Of a stretch of DNA of 64,000 nt, positions 28,257-35,217 are shown piece after piece. The stretch's first letter is position 1. Each line of letters begins with the position of its first letter. This DNA comes from Synechococcus sp. RS9916 (GTDB lineage: Bacteria; Cyanobacteriota; Cyanobacteriia; PCC-6307; Cyanobiaceae): NCBI RefSeq assembly GCF_000153825.1, contig NZ_DS022299.1, forward strand, positions 1,018,869 through 1,082,868. The letters are read 5' to 3'. The translations under genes were made by a program, and so were the position numbers. A model generated the notes under the pieces. That model ran no database searches, was not told the origin of the DNA, and saw nothing but the letters and a program-made list of their open reading frames with translations.

Positions 28257-28272
28257 TGTGATCTTGGTCACA
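28257..28272 (-). promoter_or_regulatory. CRP-like operator (type-A cassette)
   Basis: TGTGATCTTGGTCACA on the + strand, TGTGA-N6-TCACA. It is centred ~106 bp from the start of the peptide at 28158, the same distance class as in the mccA units. Confidence 0.7.
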
Positions 28273-28284
28273 GGTGAGCACAGG

Positions 28285-28310
28285 CAATAAAAAACCCCAC
28301 TCGTGGCGGG
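28285..28310 (-). terminator. Cassette terminator
   Basis: AATAAAAAACCCC...GGCGGG: on the minus strand a GC hairpin followed by a T-run. It ends the gene at 28349. Confidence 0.8.
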
Positions 28311-28348
28311 AAATTTCATGTGGTCTTCACATGCACCAGTTGTTTGAG

Positions 28349-28546
28349 TCAGAGAGAGACTTCAATGCTCGGTCCACCGAGCCACTGAGAGATTGTGTTG
28401 GTTGGACCGTTGATGATAGGAACTAGAGGGGCCATGGTTTTGACATCTTCATAGCGACCGCAGCCTGAGACGAGTTCCAGTTGGTCGTCAGTCAGCTCTT
28501 GATCGAGTAGTTCAGTGTTGTTGTAGTCAGTGCTGAATTCGGACAT
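28349..28546 (-). CDS. Small leader-type peptide
   Basis: 65 residues. ELTDDQLELVSG resembles the double-glycine leaders, but the site reads SGCG rather than GG. The core is GRYEDVKTMAPLVPI... ending IEVSL, mostly hydrophobic with Pro/Gly. Type-B upstream block and own terminator. Probable exported peptide; processing uncertain because of the altered site. Confidence 0.6.
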   Translation of the reverse strand: MSEFSTDYNNTELLDQELTDDQLELVSGCGRYEDVKTMAPLVPIINGPTNTISQWLGGPSIEVSL

Positions 28547-28574
28547 GGTTTTGAAGTGAGTTGAGTAAGTGATG

Positions 28575-28740
28575 TGTGGGGTGTTCTCCCCTTATTCTCC
28601 CCTCGACTCCTTCAAGGTCACAGCCCTTCTGGCGACTCTCAGTGCATGGATCTGGTGTGGATGTAGGCAAGTTCTGGTGATCAGCTCAGCCCCCCCCTGC
28701 TGTCACTGGGTATCACCCGAAAAACTCCTCTCATTGCGGG
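28575..28740 (-). promoter_or_regulatory. Type-B upstream block
   Basis: CTCGACTCCTTCAAGGTCAC followed by CTTCTGGCGA and AGTGCATGGATCTGG. It is one of several near-copies found before cassette genes. It contains an imperfect GGTCAC/GTGACC dyad and no TGTGA-N6-TCACA site. Inferred promoter/leader region. Confidence 0.5.
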
Positions 28741-28916
28741 GCCAGCCGTTGAAGCGGTCATTGACGTTTCCCTGTCGCTTCTCTGTGTTGGAGCCACGCC
28801 GAGATGCCAGTCAACTGTCCCCAAAAACGTCTGATCTCGGCAAGTCCAACATTCAAGAGGGCTTTTGCTGACAGCAGCGCTGCGTTCAATATCCTGAGAC
28901 CATTGGAGCTGGAGTC

Positions 28917-29249
28917 ATGCAAACAAAACTTGAAGCTGGTGAAGCGATTATTCGAAAATCGCCGGCCAATCACCAGCGCGGTATCGAGGCGGTTGGAGGC
29001 AAGCTTTACCTCACTCAGCAGCGTTTGATTTTTGAGGCACATGCCTTCAATGTTCAGACAGGGGCTACGGTTGTTCCCTTGCCCAGTATTACTGCCTTAA
29101 GGAAAGACTGGACGCTTCTGTTTGGCGCCATCCCTGTATTCCCCAATTGTCTTGTGGTGTCATCCCAAGCAGGAGAAGACAATCGGTTTACTCTGTACCG
29201 GCGCACACCTTGGATCGAAGAAATTCAAAAGCTAAGAGGGATGACATAG
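28917..29249 (+). CDS. GRAM-domain-like protein
   Basis: 110 residues. GGKLYLTQQRLIFEAHAFN and later ITALRKDWTLLFG fit GRAM/PH-like small domains that bind lipids or proteins. It is the only plus-strand gene in this stretch and is followed by an orphan type-B block. Function unknown. Confidence 0.65.
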   Translation: MQTKLEAGEAIIRKSPANHQRGIEAVGGKLYLTQQRLIFEAHAFNVQTGATVVPLPSITALRKDWTLLFGAIPVFPNCLVVSSQAGEDNRFTLYRRTPWIEEIQKLRGMT

Positions 29250-29299
29250 GTTTGATTTGAATTTGTCCCGCTCTTTATTGCTCTGCTTTTTCGAATTCT

Positions 29300-29430
29300 T
29301 CGTTGCTCAAGGTGAGCCCTTCTGGTGAACCCCAGTGCATCGTTGTGGGAGCGACGCAGGCAAGTGCTGGCAAACAGCTCAGAACCCAGTCACAGCCTTG
29401 TTTACAGGCCCCTCCCTCCTGCAGATAGGC
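29300..29430 (-). promoter_or_regulatory. Orphan type-B block
   Basis: CAAGGTGAGCCCTTCTGGTG and CCCAGTGCATCGTTGTGG match the type-B upstream blocks. The minus-strand position where its peptide gene should be is occupied by the oppositely oriented GRAM gene. It looks like the remnant of a lost cassette. Confidence 0.45.
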
Positions 29431-29458
29431 AATAAAAAACCCCGCTCGTGGCGGGGCT
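29431..29458 (-). terminator. Cassette terminator
   Basis: CCCCGC TCGTG GCGGGG hairpin with a T-run on the minus strand, 35 bp past the gene at 29493. Confidence 0.85.
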
Positions 29459-29492
29459 CAAAAATATTCACACATGAGGCCGGCAATGTGCC

Positions 29493-29732
29493 TCAGTTTT
29501 TGTTGTACGCCTTGTGCATAGTCGGCCCAAACTCTCTTTCATATTTTTCCTTGATTATGTATTTTAATTCTTTATGTATTTTACTGGGATTCTTCCTGCC
29601 ACAGCCTTTTTGTGTCGCCCGAGTGTTCTTTCCACCCGAGACATTTGCCAACAATTCTAGTGGAATTTCGGCATCAAAATCCTGATGATTCAGACTCAGC
29701 GCTTGGTCTTCAGTGTTCTTGGGGTCAGCCAT
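29493..29732 (-). CDS. Double-glycine peptide ending in Asn
   Basis: 79 residues. Leader to LELLANVSGG, then a 45-residue, strongly basic core (KNTRATQKGCGRKNP ...) ending HKAYNKN. The C-terminal Asn is the same residue that the MccB-like enzyme would need, so it is a candidate extra substrate. One GCG motif. No CRP-like site directly upstream; it may be read from the gene upstream at 29787-29975 (54 bp gap). Confidence 0.65.
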   Translation of the reverse strand: MADPKNTEDQALSLNHQDFDAEIPLELLANVSGGKNTRATQKGCGRKNPSKIHKELKYIIKEKYEREFGPTMHKAYNKN

Positions 29733-29786
29733 TGGGATAGGTGCGTTGGGTCATTGATATCAGTAGTTCACCGAAGGGGGGTCAGA

Positions 29787-29975
29787 CTAAAGCTCGGTGT
29801 AGTCCAGCACATAATTACGCGTTAATTGAAGACCCGAGGCTTTCAAGGTTTTCGTTTTTAATTGTGAATCGAAGTCAATACATTTCATTGAACCTTGGGT
29901 TCCAGCATCGTTGATGTATTTGCTGCCACCAGAAATAGCTTGCAGTTGGTCGAGGGTGAGTTCGGTGTTGGTCAT
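29787..29975 (-). CDS. Double-glycine leader peptide
   Basis: 62 residues starting MTNTELTLDQLQAISGG, an unusually short and clean leader of 17 residues. The core contains one Cys and ends VLDYTEL. Type-A upstream block with CRP-like site ~105 bp away. Likely secreted bacteriocin-type peptide. Confidence 0.72.
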   Translation of the reverse strand: MTNTELTLDQLQAISGGSKYINDAGTQGSMKCIDFDSQLKTKTLKASGLQLTRNYVLDYTEL

Positions 29976-30071
29976 TGTTCTGTGTCTGTCAGGTGTGGTG
30001 GAGGTCTCCCTCCGATGCACACACCTTCGCCGTGATCGCCACCCGCTTCATTGATCTGGCTTATTGCCGGC

Positions 30072-30087
30072 TGTGATCTTGGTCACA
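30072..30087 (-). promoter_or_regulatory. CRP-like operator (type-A cassette)
   Basis: TGTGATCTTGGTCACA, identical to the site at 28257, upstream of the peptide starting at 29975. Confidence 0.7.
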
Positions 30088-30100
30088 GGTGAGCACAGGC

Positions 30101-30130
30101 AATAAAAAACCCCGCTTGTGTTGCGGGGCT
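30101..30130 (-). terminator. Cassette terminator
   Basis: CCCCGC...GCGGGG hairpin and T-run on the minus strand, ending the gene at 30159. Confidence 0.85.
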
Positions 30131-30158
30131 GTGAGTGAGCTGATTGTCGGGCCAGGGC

Positions 30159-30326
30159 TCATTGCCAGGGGTACCGTCCACCGGCAATCCATTCGCCGAT
30201 TCGAACTGCGGGAGAGACAGTCCGGACGCCTTCATAGATAGCCCTACCTGCACCGCCCCCTTCGACGTGTTCCAGTTGGTCGTCAGTCAGCTCGATGATT
30301 TGAGCTTGATTGTTGAGTTCAGTCAT
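30159..30326 (-). CDS. Double-glycine leader peptide
   Basis: 55 residues. Leader IIELTDDQLEHVEGGG, core AGRAIYEGVRTVSP... ending GGRYPWQ. No Cys. It sits between a type-B upstream block and its own terminator. The start ATG lies after a conserved AACC, as in the related gene at 34186. Confidence 0.68.
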   Translation of the reverse strand: MTELNNQAQIIELTDDQLEHVEGGGAGRAIYEGVRTVSPAVRIGEWIAGGRYPWQ

Positions 30327-30344
30327 GGTTTTGAAGTGAGTTGA

Positions 30345-30500
30345 GTGATTGAGGTTTGGGGTGTTGCCCCCTCGACTCCTTCAAGGTCACAGCCTTTCTG
30401 GTGACCCCCAGTGCATGGTTGTGGTGGGGATGCAGGAAAGTTCTGGTGATGTTCTGGTGAACGGCTCGGGAACCAGTCGCAGCCTTGTTTATGGGACCAC
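30345..30500 (-). promoter_or_regulatory. Type-B upstream block
   Basis: CTCGACTCCTTCAAGGTCAC, TTTCTGGTGACC and CAGTGCATGGTTGTGGTGG: the clearest copy, before the peptide at 30326. The GGTCAC-N10-GTGACC dyad could be a regulator site. Confidence 0.5.
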
Positions 30501-30518
30501 TCCTCCTGCAGGCAGGCA

Positions 30519-30545
30519 ATAAAAAACCCCGCTCATGGCGGGGCT
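30519..30545 (-). terminator. Cassette terminator
   Basis: CCCCGC TCATG GCGGGG with T-run on the minus strand, 130 bp after the RTX-like gene. Confidence 0.85.
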
Positions 30546-30678
30546 GGTGATCTGATTGTTGTGCCGGGGGATGGATCAGCCTCGCTTCGTGACCGCCCTG
30601 CTTTCCCACTCGTTGGTGTTGTATTGCTTTCAGCTCATTACATGAGCATCAGGCTCCCCGGCAGCATCTCAGTCCTAG

Positions 30679-31626
30679 CTAGATAGTCATCGCTGAGTCT
30701 CCCCCTTGAACAAGCTGAATAACAGAATTGTTTACAGCAATAAGCTGGTCAGCATTGCTCCAGTCTGACGAAGGATCTGAACTGGCAGTAACTGAGGCTG
30801 CTATCTCGCCAGTGGCTGCATTTACGATATTGAAGCACTGCAGGCCATTGATGTCATCAAACATTCCAGGGGGGATATCTTGGTATGAAGACTGAAAGTC
30901 AGTAACTTGATCAACCTGCAAAAACCAATCCGAGCCCGCCAACGCATTGCCATCACCATTCTTGACAAGAATTTTGTCGCCAATATCTCTAAAGTCTACA
31001 ATCCAATCCTTACCTGAGTCCTCTAGATCTACAACAAATACATCTGCATCGATTCCCCCCGTCAACTTGTCGCTTCCATCTTGACCGTCCAAAAAGTCTT
31101 CGCCAATACAGCCATAGAGAGCATCAAATCCATTGCCTCCAAACATCACATCATTACCAGCCTGACCGGCTCCAACATCACCTCCTCCTCTCCCAAAATA
31201 AATATCATCGCCGGCGCCGAGCAAAGCTGCGTCTTCGCCTGTTGATCCAACAACATAGTCGTCTCCACCACCCGTAGAGGCTGAAACATAATATTTGTTG
31301 TCACCTAGATAAACAACATCATCACCATCTCCGGTACATACGCAATCATGGCCGCCCTTTGTATCAACAAATAAATCCGCGGGCTTGCCTGTGATCGGAT
31401 CAATAATGTTATCTAAATTTTGGAATCTTTCTCCGTCTTTCAAATAAGTTCCTTCGTAAACAATGTCAGCATTCTGTTTCTGCTGCTCTTTGAAAGATAG
31501 AAGCTCTCTCATCTCTGAGTTCTGACTAAAGCGGAGGCGATGGTTCGCTCCTTCGAAAATGTCTAGGTTGCGACTGCGTGAATAGTTATGGGAGTCAAGG
31601 CCCAAGCCAAACAGTGGACGTTTCAT
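30679..31626 (-). CDS. RTX-type hemolysin-like calcium-binding protein
   Basis: 315 residues. About residues 100-215 carry tandem Gly/Asp nonapeptide-type repeats (GDGDDVVYLGDN, GGGDDYVVGS, GAGDDIYFGRGGGDV, GNDVMFGGNG) and the common GGIDADVFVVD end. These repeats bind Ca2+ after type I secretion. There is no N-terminal signal peptide, as expected for that route. The start chosen is MKRPLFGL. A type-A CRP-like block lies upstream, linking it to the peptide array. Confidence 0.82.
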   Translation of the reverse strand: MKRPLFGLGLDSHNYSRSRNLDIFEGANHRLRFSQNSEMRELLSFKEQQKQNADIVYEGTYLKDGERFQNLDNIIDPITGKPADLFVDTKGGHDCVCTGDGDDVVYLGDNKYYVSASTGGGDDYVVGSTGEDAALLGAGDDIYFGRGGGDVGAGQAGNDVMFGGNGFDALYGCIGEDFLDGQDGSDKLTGGIDADVFVVDLEDSGKDWIVDFRDIGDKILVKNGDGNALAGSDWFLQVDQVTDFQSSYQDIPPGMFDDINGLQCFNIVNAATGEIAASVTASSDPSSDWSNADQLIAVNNSVIQLVQGGDSAMTI

Positions 31627-31728
31627 TGTTTTAGAAGCGAGGTTGTGTATATCGAGGGATCTCTCCCTCCGATGCACACACCATCGCCGTGATCGCCACC
31701 CGCTTCATTGACCTGGCTCAACGCCAGC

Positions 31729-31744
31729 TGTGATCTTGCTCACA
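31729..31744 (-). promoter_or_regulatory. CRP-like operator (type-A cassette)
   Basis: TGTGATCTTGCTCACA, TGTGA-N6-TCACA, ~110 bp before the RTX-like start. Confidence 0.68.
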
Positions 31745-31760
31745 GTTGCTCAGCAGCCAG

Positions 31761-32021
31761 TCACCACCTGGGCTGACAGCGCTTCCAGCCGGTCTTCTGC
31801 ATGTGGGTCCAAGCTTCGATCGCGTTGTTTCTGAGCATTCGCCTGGCGATCGGCTGCCCACTGCCTCGCATGGGTCTGGTTTCCAGCTCGATCCACTTGG
31901 CGTGAGCTGAGGGCAGTGCATTGCGGAAGCAGACGATCAGCTGCTCCTGTTCGTTCAGCAACCAGCCTTCCCCGTTCTTTTGGGGGTGACGATCAATAAG
32001 GGGGCGGTCCTTTTTGGGCAT
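31761..32021 (-). CDS. DUF1651 protein
   Basis: 86 residues. GEGWLLNEQEQLIVCFR near the start and AIEAWTHMQKTGWKRCQPRW at the end fit DUF1651, a family I know only from marine picocyanobacteria and often found in their genomic islands. Function unknown. Confidence 0.7.
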   Translation of the reverse strand: MPKKDRPLIDRHPQKNGEGWLLNEQEQLIVCFRNALPSAHAKWIELETRPMRGSGQPIARRMLRNNAIEAWTHMQKTGWKRCQPRW

Positions 32022-32144
32022 GGCGCCAAGGATGGCGAGGCGGGCGGACGGTCGCTGTGTGCTTCGCGAAACCAATGCGCTTGTGAGGCTCTTGCTGGGC
32101 GACCCAATAGTTGATTGCCGTTAGCCCAGTCTGTTCATCCTTGG

Positions 32145-32228
32145 TCAGGCCTCGGCAACCCACTTGATGACCATCCCGTAAAGGGGAATTGAGACGACAA
32201 GGATCACGCCGACGGTTAGAGGATCCAT
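32145..32228 (-). CDS. Possible 27-aa membrane peptide
   Basis: MDPLTVGVILVVSIPLYG followed by MVIKWVAEA: one helix with a short charged tail. A similar degenerate frame (IAAIAAGFWAYSKVIRWVEQ, interrupted by a stop at codon 5) lies at about 32330-32410. Both look like members of one small peptide family. Confidence 0.35.
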   Translation of the reverse strand: MDPLTVGVILVVSIPLYGMVIKWVAEA

Positions 32229-32546
32229 CGCTTGCTCCATTCAGCCCCTCAACCATGGCCTTGGGTTCATGTGCTGGAGGGTGGCTAAAGACCCAGCGCT
32301 TGGTGAGAGTTCACTGAGGCTCAAGCGATCACAGCTGCTCCACCCAGCGAATGACTTTGCTGTAAGCCCAGAAACCGGCTGCGATTGCGGCGATTCAGAG
32401 AGGTTTCATTTCGCTTCTTCTGAGGACCCCTTCACCCTCGCTCCTTTGGGTCTGTCGTTGCCTCCCCCAACTGAGGGGTCTTTTGCCACTGCTTTCTCCC
32501 TCAAGTGAGAGATCAACCGACTGCCTCCAATGCAGCCAGTCGAACA

Positions 32547-32580
32547 AAAGTGGTCCCGCCCTCAAAAACGGGACCACTTT
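32547..32580 (-). terminator. Perfect inverted repeat, probable terminator
   Basis: AAAGTGGTCCCG and its exact complement CGGGACCACTTT separated by 10 nt. On the minus strand it is followed by TTTG. Terminator is the simplest reading; a protein site is possible. Confidence 0.55.
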
Positions 32581-32666
32581 CACCCCTTTAGGGGGCGCCC
32601 TTGCCCGCCCTCAACCGCCCAGACGGCAGTCATATCTTGAAAACCCTTACCACTACAGGTTTTTTT

Positions 32667-32712
32667 CTGCCTTCTAAGCAGCCGGTCGTTGGTTCGAATC
32701 CAACAGGGGGCG
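32667..32712 (+). tRNA. 3' fragment of tRNA-Arg(UCU), putative attachment site
   Basis: Anticodon arm CTGC-CTTCTAA-GCAG (anticodon TCT) is followed by a perfect T-arm GTTGG-TTCGAAT-CCAAC and acceptor strand AGGGGGCG. The D-arm and 5' acceptor strand are missing, and the sequence before CTGC is a T-run. Such anticodon-to-3'-end fragments are typical att sites left by tyrosine recombinases. It is not a functional tRNA. Confidence 0.8.
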
Positions 32713-32786
32713 TTCAGTTACCGCAAGGCTTTTCAGGGCCGACCTGGAACACCTGCTGACCACCATCACCGTGGCGATGGGGGGCA

Positions 32787-32927
32787 ATGCTGTTTCAGAC
32801 GTTGCATCGCCTGCGGGAGGCATTGGCAACGCAGGTGAAGCAATCGCCTGATGCCCATGCACCCGTGACGCTCACGGCCATGGATGCGGTGTTGCTGTCG
32901 CGGTTGCTGTTGAGGAGATTGGGCTGA
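32787..32927 (+). CDS. Small protein of island mini-operon (46 aa)
   Basis: MLFQTLHRLREALATQVK with helical second half (MDAVLLSRLLLRRLG). It is directly after the tRNA fragment and shares 1 bp with the next gene (TGATG). Family not recognised; possibly phage- or island-derived. Confidence 0.45.
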   Translation: MLFQTLHRLREALATQVKQSPDAHAPVTLTAMDAVLLSRLLLRRLG

Positions 32928-33106
32928 TGGCACGTCACCGGAAACCACCACGGGCGCAGGCTGAAGATGAAGCGCTTCGTGGTCGCTGGGCAGGGCTGCG
33001 CGAACAGGACGCCCTGCAATCCAAGTTCCATTCACCAGCAGAGAACCACCGTGCACGGCGTCGCTGCCGGCAGTTCCTTGAGGGCGGTGCTGATGCCGTC
33101 GACTGA
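32927..33106 (+). CDS. Small basic protein of island mini-operon (59 aa)
   Basis: MARHRKPPRAQAEDEALRGR and RARRRCRQFLEGG: highly basic and possibly nucleic-acid binding. Coupled to the preceding frame. Unrecognised. Confidence 0.45.
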   Translation: MARHRKPPRAQAEDEALRGRWAGLREQDALQSKFHSPAENHRARRRCRQFLEGGADAVD

Positions 33107-33126
33107 AGCGAGGTGCTGGGGGAGCG

Positions 33127-33306
33127 ATGAGCGATCGCTACATGCAGCTTTGGCGTCAGTGGCTTGAGGTTTCTTGGCGCACCGATGAGGAGCTTCGGGA
33201 GCTGGCGGCGTCGACGTTCGCGGCGTATCGGTTGCGGGAAGTGGGCAAGGAAAGGGCGAGCATCCTTGGCAAGCTGTGGGCGGTGATCGCTGAGGAGATC
33301 CGCTGA
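33127..33306 (+). CDS. Small helical protein of island mini-operon (59 aa)
   Basis: MSDRYMQLWRQWLEVSWRT ... KLWAVIAEEIR, preceded by the ribosome-binding site GGGGGAG. Third gene of the mini-operon; unrecognised. Confidence 0.5.
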   Translation: MSDRYMQLWRQWLEVSWRTDEELRELAASTFAAYRLREVGKERASILGKLWAVIAEEIR

Positions 33307-33324
33307 CTCATCAGTTGTGCAGGC

Positions 33325-33354
33325 AATAAAAAACCCCGCCATTGCTGACGGGGT
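33325..33354 (-). terminator. Cassette terminator
   Basis: AATAAAAAACCCCGCC...ACGGGG, T-run on the minus strand, ends the 66-aa gene; it also lies just after the plus-strand mini-operon. Confidence 0.8.
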
Positions 33355-33412
33355 AAAGCGTATTGCGCATCTATAGCCTTCTCGATGCTGACTTAGCCAC
33401 GCAAACTCAATT

Positions 33413-33613
33413 TCAAAAATTGTGGCGGAAGGATCCTTTTTGAGCAGAGACGTCTGCTTTCGCTGAAGAAAACTTGGGAAGAGCTAATTTTGGAAAGCCA
33501 ATTGAGGGATTTTCAAAATTAAATTCTTCCAATATTGACTTCACAGCATCAAAAATAATAAAACCTGCGACACCTACCATCACAACTGCAAATAAAATTG
33601 TGTTGAGCTCCAT
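33413..33613 (-). CDS. Small single-helix membrane protein
   Basis: 66 residues. N-terminal helix (TILFAVVMVGVAGFIIFDAV), then a soluble tail ending KGSFRHNF. No double-glycine leader. Own terminator. Function unknown; a small membrane or immunity-type protein is possible given the peptide array, but unproven. Confidence 0.55.
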   Translation of the reverse strand: MELNTILFAVVMVGVAGFIIFDAVKSILEEFNFENPSIGFPKLALPKFSSAKADVSAQKGSFRHNF

Positions 33614-34140
33614 GAGGAATTTGCTAGAGGTGCAATTAAAGCCTCAATAACCCGAAACAGAGCGCGTGTAAAACTTAGCAACTGATCACAAAATTTAATA
33701 GGTATTTACGCTTATTCACTTACCGCTTCCCTGGCATGCGAAAACCCCGCCTTGCGACGGGGTGAATGTTCTATCGGGAGATCGATAGCGACAACTCAAC
33801 GCCCCCCTGCTTTCCCCGTAGTTGGGTCTTGTATAGCTTTCAGCCCTCAGCCCTCAGGCCTCAGGCTTCCCGACTGCATGTGCTAGCTGCAAGAAATTGA
33901 ATTTCCAATGGTTTGACACCAGGTAGTTGCTTTTCCTTGGTCTGGTGTTATCACGAAAGTAGAGCCAATAATGAGAGCAGAGCGTGCAGTGAAGAGTTTC
34001 ATTTGAGGTTTGAAGTTGTGGAGGTCATTCCCTCCTAGACCTCTTCACCATCTCCCTGGCAGCCTTGTTTCCACCTCCCCTAAGCGAGGGGTTTGCGATG
34101 ACTATTCCTCCCCCGGCTGGGGGGTATTCCTGGTTCAGGC
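33614..34140. other. Intergenic stretch with isolated terminator
   Basis: No convincing gene. Holds a GC hairpin at 33741-33763 and a CTCAGGCCTCAGG low-complexity patch (about 33845-33870). Confidence 0.55.
33741..33763 (-). terminator. Isolated cassette-type terminator
   Basis: AAAACCCCGCCTTGCGACGGGG, of the array family, but no gene precedes it on the minus strand. Probably a relic of a lost cassette. Confidence 0.6.
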
Positions 34141-34168
34141 AATAAAAAACCCCGCTCGTGGCGGGGCT
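34141..34168 (-). terminator. Cassette terminator
   Basis: Same sequence as at 29431-29458, 18 bp after the gene at 34186. Confidence 0.85.
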
Positions 34169-34185
34169 AATGGCTGATTTGCAAA

Positions 34186-34353
34186 TCAGTTCTCTGCGTC
34201 GCCAATAGTGCTCAAAGGCACGATCGGGAAGATCGGGAGAATTGGGCCAAATGGTGGTGGCAGCAGCAAACCAGCAGAAACGCTTTCCAAGTCCTGATCG
34301 GTCAAGGATTCAAATGCTTGGTTGTCCTGTTTTTGAGCGTTGAATTCAGTCAT
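34186..34353 (-). CDS. Leader-type peptide with Pro-rich core ending in Asn
   Basis: 55 residues. AFESLTDQDLESVSAG is leader-like with Ala-Gly at the cut site. The core is hydrophobic and Pro-rich (LLLPPPFGPILPIFPIVPLS), ending GDAEN. A C-terminal Asn makes it a second candidate substrate for the MccB-like enzyme. Type-B upstream block and own terminator. Confidence 0.62.
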   Translation of the reverse strand: MTEFNAQKQDNQAFESLTDQDLESVSAGLLLPPPFGPILPIFPIVPLSTIGDAEN

Positions 34354-34369
34354 GGTTTTAAAAGTGAAT

Positions 34370-34540
34370 TGAGTGAGTGATGTGTGGGGTGTTGCCCCCT
34401 CGACTCCTTCAAGGTCACAGCCTTTCTGGTGATCCCCAGTGCATGGTTGTGGTGGGGATGCAAGCAAGATCTGGTGATGCTCTGGTGAACGGCACAGAAC
34501 CCAGTTCAGCCTTGTTTGCAGGCCCCTCCGCCTGCAGCAG
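34370..34540 (-). promoter_or_regulatory. Type-B upstream block
   Basis: CTCGACTCCTTCAAGGTCAC, TTTCTGGTGATCCCC and GTGCATGGTTGTGGTGG; very close to the copy at 30345-30500. Confidence 0.5.
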
Positions 34541-34570
34541 GCACTCAAAAAGCCCACCGTGTGGCGAGGC

Positions 34571-34800
34571 TGGTGATCGGGTTGACAGCGGGTGATCAGA
34601 TGTCGTCACCACGAGGATCTGGGCTACCGAAGACGTTGCTCTTTGGGGAAGTTGACCTTTTATCACCAGTCTTTGGGTCAACCGTGAGGGTCTCTGCCTC
34701 AGGTATGTGGCACCTGCAGCCTCAGCCCTGATACCACCAGCAGCGTCGATCAGCTGATCCAGACTCAGCTCTTGATCTTCGGTGTTCTTGAGTCAGCTAT
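34571..34800 (-). pseudogene. Broken double-glycine peptide cassette
   Basis: The frame EDQELSLDQLIDAAGGIRA is clear, but its start codon has become ATA and one base is lost soon after. Compare intact relatives beginning MADPKNTEDQ (29732) and MTDPRNNEDQ (35074). The downstream hairpin (about 34545-34570, AAAAAGCCCACC...GGCGAGGC) is also decayed. Confidence 0.7.
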
Positions 34801-34822
34801 TGGGATAGGTGTATGGAATCAA

Positions 34823-35074
34823 TTAAGTCCACTCAACTTCGGTGTAACCGTCTCCCTTCCGATTAATGGAGGCACCTTTACCGGGGTTGTATTTGGATGA
34901 GCTTTTGTCTAGCTCGCTAGAGCCGTCGTTAACGCTGGTGATAATGACATCCTTAAGTTTATCCCCAGCTCCACCGAGGCGATCACGGTATTGGGGGTGA
35001 ACGATTCCACCAGCTGCATCCTTCAGTTGATCCAAGTTCAGTTCTTGGTCTTCGTTGTTCCTGGGGTCAGTCAT
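34823..35074 (-). CDS. Double-glycine leader peptide
   Basis: 83 residues. Leader NNEDQELNLDQLKDAAGG, core IVHPQYRDRLGGAGDKL... ending YTEVEWT: polar, no Cys. The frame continues upstream into the conserved type-A block; MTDPRNN is the natural start. CRP-like site ~110 bp upstream. Confidence 0.7.
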   Translation of the reverse strand: MTDPRNNEDQELNLDQLKDAAGGIVHPQYRDRLGGAGDKLKDVIITSVNDGSSELDKSSSKYNPGKGASINRKGDGYTEVEWT

Positions 35075-35175
35075 TGGTCTAGCTGCGTTGTGTAAGTGAT
35101 AGCAGAGGTCTCCCTCCGATGCACACACCATCGCCGTGATCGCCACCCGCTTCATTGACCTGACTCAAAGACAGC

Positions 35176-35191
35176 TGTGATCTTGGTCACA
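35176..35191 (-). promoter_or_regulatory. CRP-like operator (type-A cassette)
   Basis: TGTGATCTTGGTCACA, third identical copy in the array. It lies just past the 3' end of the next upstream peptide gene. Confidence 0.7.
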
Positions 35192-35217
35192 GCCAATAAA
35201 GCTACAGATAACGAGAC

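Larger units (their letters stand above)
32229..32786. other. Mostly non-coding stretch with hairpin and tRNA remnant
   Basis: Contains the broken membrane-peptide frame (about 32330-32410, minus strand), the perfect hairpin at 32547-32580 and the tRNA fragment at 32667-32712. No intact gene seen. Confidence 0.6.
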
